Shown here: positions 16,942 through 17,428 of the stretch, one piece after another
Numbering within the stretch: the stretch's first letter is position 1
Layout of the letters: each line of letters opens with the position of its first letter
From: JANXSD01 sp038206385
Lineage (GTDB): Bacteria; Bacteroidota; Bacteroidia; AKYH767-A; OLB10
DNA length: 17,428 nucleotides
Assembly (NCBI GenBank): GCA_038206385.1
Contig: JBBRAW010000076.1
Span: 1 to 17,428, forward strand
Direction of reading: 5' to 3'
Made by a program: the position numbers and the translations under genes
The notes under the pieces: generated by a model
Seen by the model: the letters and a program-made list of their open reading frames with translations, nothing else
What the model was told of the DNA's origin: nothing
The model's database searches: none

Positions 16942-17428
16942 ATGCGTCTTAGAAACATCATCGTCTCCATTCTACTGTTTTGTAGCTTCTCAACATTTCA
17001 AACCAAGGCAGCAGCAATTCCTGGTTATGAACTTCATTTTAAAATTGAAGGATTAAAAGATTCATTATGTTTTTTAGCCAATTATTACGGTGACAAGCAA
17101 TATTTAAAGGATTCTACGAAAGCCGATGCTAATGGTAATATAATTTTTAAAGGGAAGGAAGACCTTCCTGGTGGAATATATCTCTTCGTTTTTCCTAACA
17201 AAACCTATTTTGAATTACTCATCGATAAGAATCAACATTTCTCTATGGAATGTGATATGAATAATGTGGTTTCCTCTATGAAAATAAAAGGCTCTGATGA
17301 TAATACCCTTTTCTATTCATATCTCAATTTTATTCAAAACAAATCAAAAGAAGTAGAGCCACTAAAAAGTGAGCGCATAAAAATTGCAGACCAAAAACAA
17401 AAAACGGATTCTATTGATGCGAAAATAA
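16942..17428 (+). CDS. DUF4369 protein, N-terminal part (likely thiol-disulfide oxidoreductase)
   Basis: 162 codons are visible before the window ends. A signal peptide (about 1-24, cut in TKAAA) is followed by a DUF4369 domain (about 28-120) with the typical ANYYGDKQYLKDSTKADANG and LPGGIYLFVFPNKTYFELLIDK pattern. A charged helical linker comes next. In Bacteroidota this domain usually precedes a thioredoxin/AhpC-type domain in periplasmic, resA/tlpA-like redox proteins. The CxxC domain would lie beyond the edge and is not seen, so the redox role is inferred. Cys42 and Cys103 are present but not as a CxxC pair. The start ATG directly precedes the signal peptide. Confidence 0.8.
   Translation, partial: MRLRNIIVSILLFCSFSTFQTKAAAIPGYELHFKIEGLKDSLCFLANYYGDKQYLKDSTKADANGNIIFKGKEDLPGGIYLFVFPNKTYFELLIDKNQHFSMECDMNNVVSSMKIKGSDDNTLFYSYLNFIQNKSKEVEPLKSERIKIADQKQKTDSIDAKI

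Overview
The window looks like chromosomal DNA from a Bacteroidota (Flavobacteriia/Sphingobacteriia-like) bacterium. The evidence is low GC, A-rich leaders without Shine-Dalgarno sequences, a C-terminal type IX secretion (T9SS) sorting domain, SprB-type adhesin modules, a DUF5916 outer-membrane protein and a DUF4369 lipo/thioredoxin-type N-terminus. Nearly all genes end in TAA. No rRNA, tRNA or CRISPR array was seen.

Layout. (1) 1-2381: a membrane sensor histidine kinase (minus) diverges from a secreted proline-rich coiled-coil protein (plus). Three CATTAAC direct repeats in helical phase lie between them. (2) 2851-7044: a giant secreted protein with two ice-binding-like (DUF3494) domains, two ~100-residue Ig/cadherin-like modules, six ~78-residue SprB-type modules in the order A-B-B-A-B-A, and a T9SS tail. 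Codon 64 is an in-frame TGA where the second DUF3494 domain has glycine, so the gene is probably a recent pseudogene or carries a sequence error. A strong hairpin terminator follows. (3) 7115-8496: a graveyard of mobile DNA with the C-terminal end of an IS4-family transposase and a frameshifted IS1595-like transposase remnant. (4) 8497-12300: a cyanophycin locus, with cyanophycinase cphB (minus), an unreported-looking 44-codon ORF just upstream of it on the same strand, and divergent cyanophycin synthetase cphA (plus) closed by a terminator. (5) 12490-15871: a DUF5916/CBM9-like outer-membrane protein and a second small beta-barrel protein, probably one operon. (6) 15903-16558: two small unrecognised membrane proteins on the minus strand. 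(7) 16942 to the edge: the start of a DUF4369 protein, probably a thiol-disulfide oxidoreductase.

The best-defined pathway is cyanophycin turnover. CphA polymerises Asp and Arg into multi-L-arginyl-poly-L-aspartate, and CphB cuts it to beta-Asp-Arg dipeptides. CphA retains an HxxEH motif in its N-terminal domain, the site described as a primer-generating hydrolase in some CphA enzymes. CphB retains every catalytic residue and most substrate-binding residues known from the cyanobacterial enzyme. The most novel candidates are the 44-aa ORF wedged between cphB and cphA, the phased-repeat operator between the kinase and its proline-rich neighbour, and the nonsense-interrupted adhesin.
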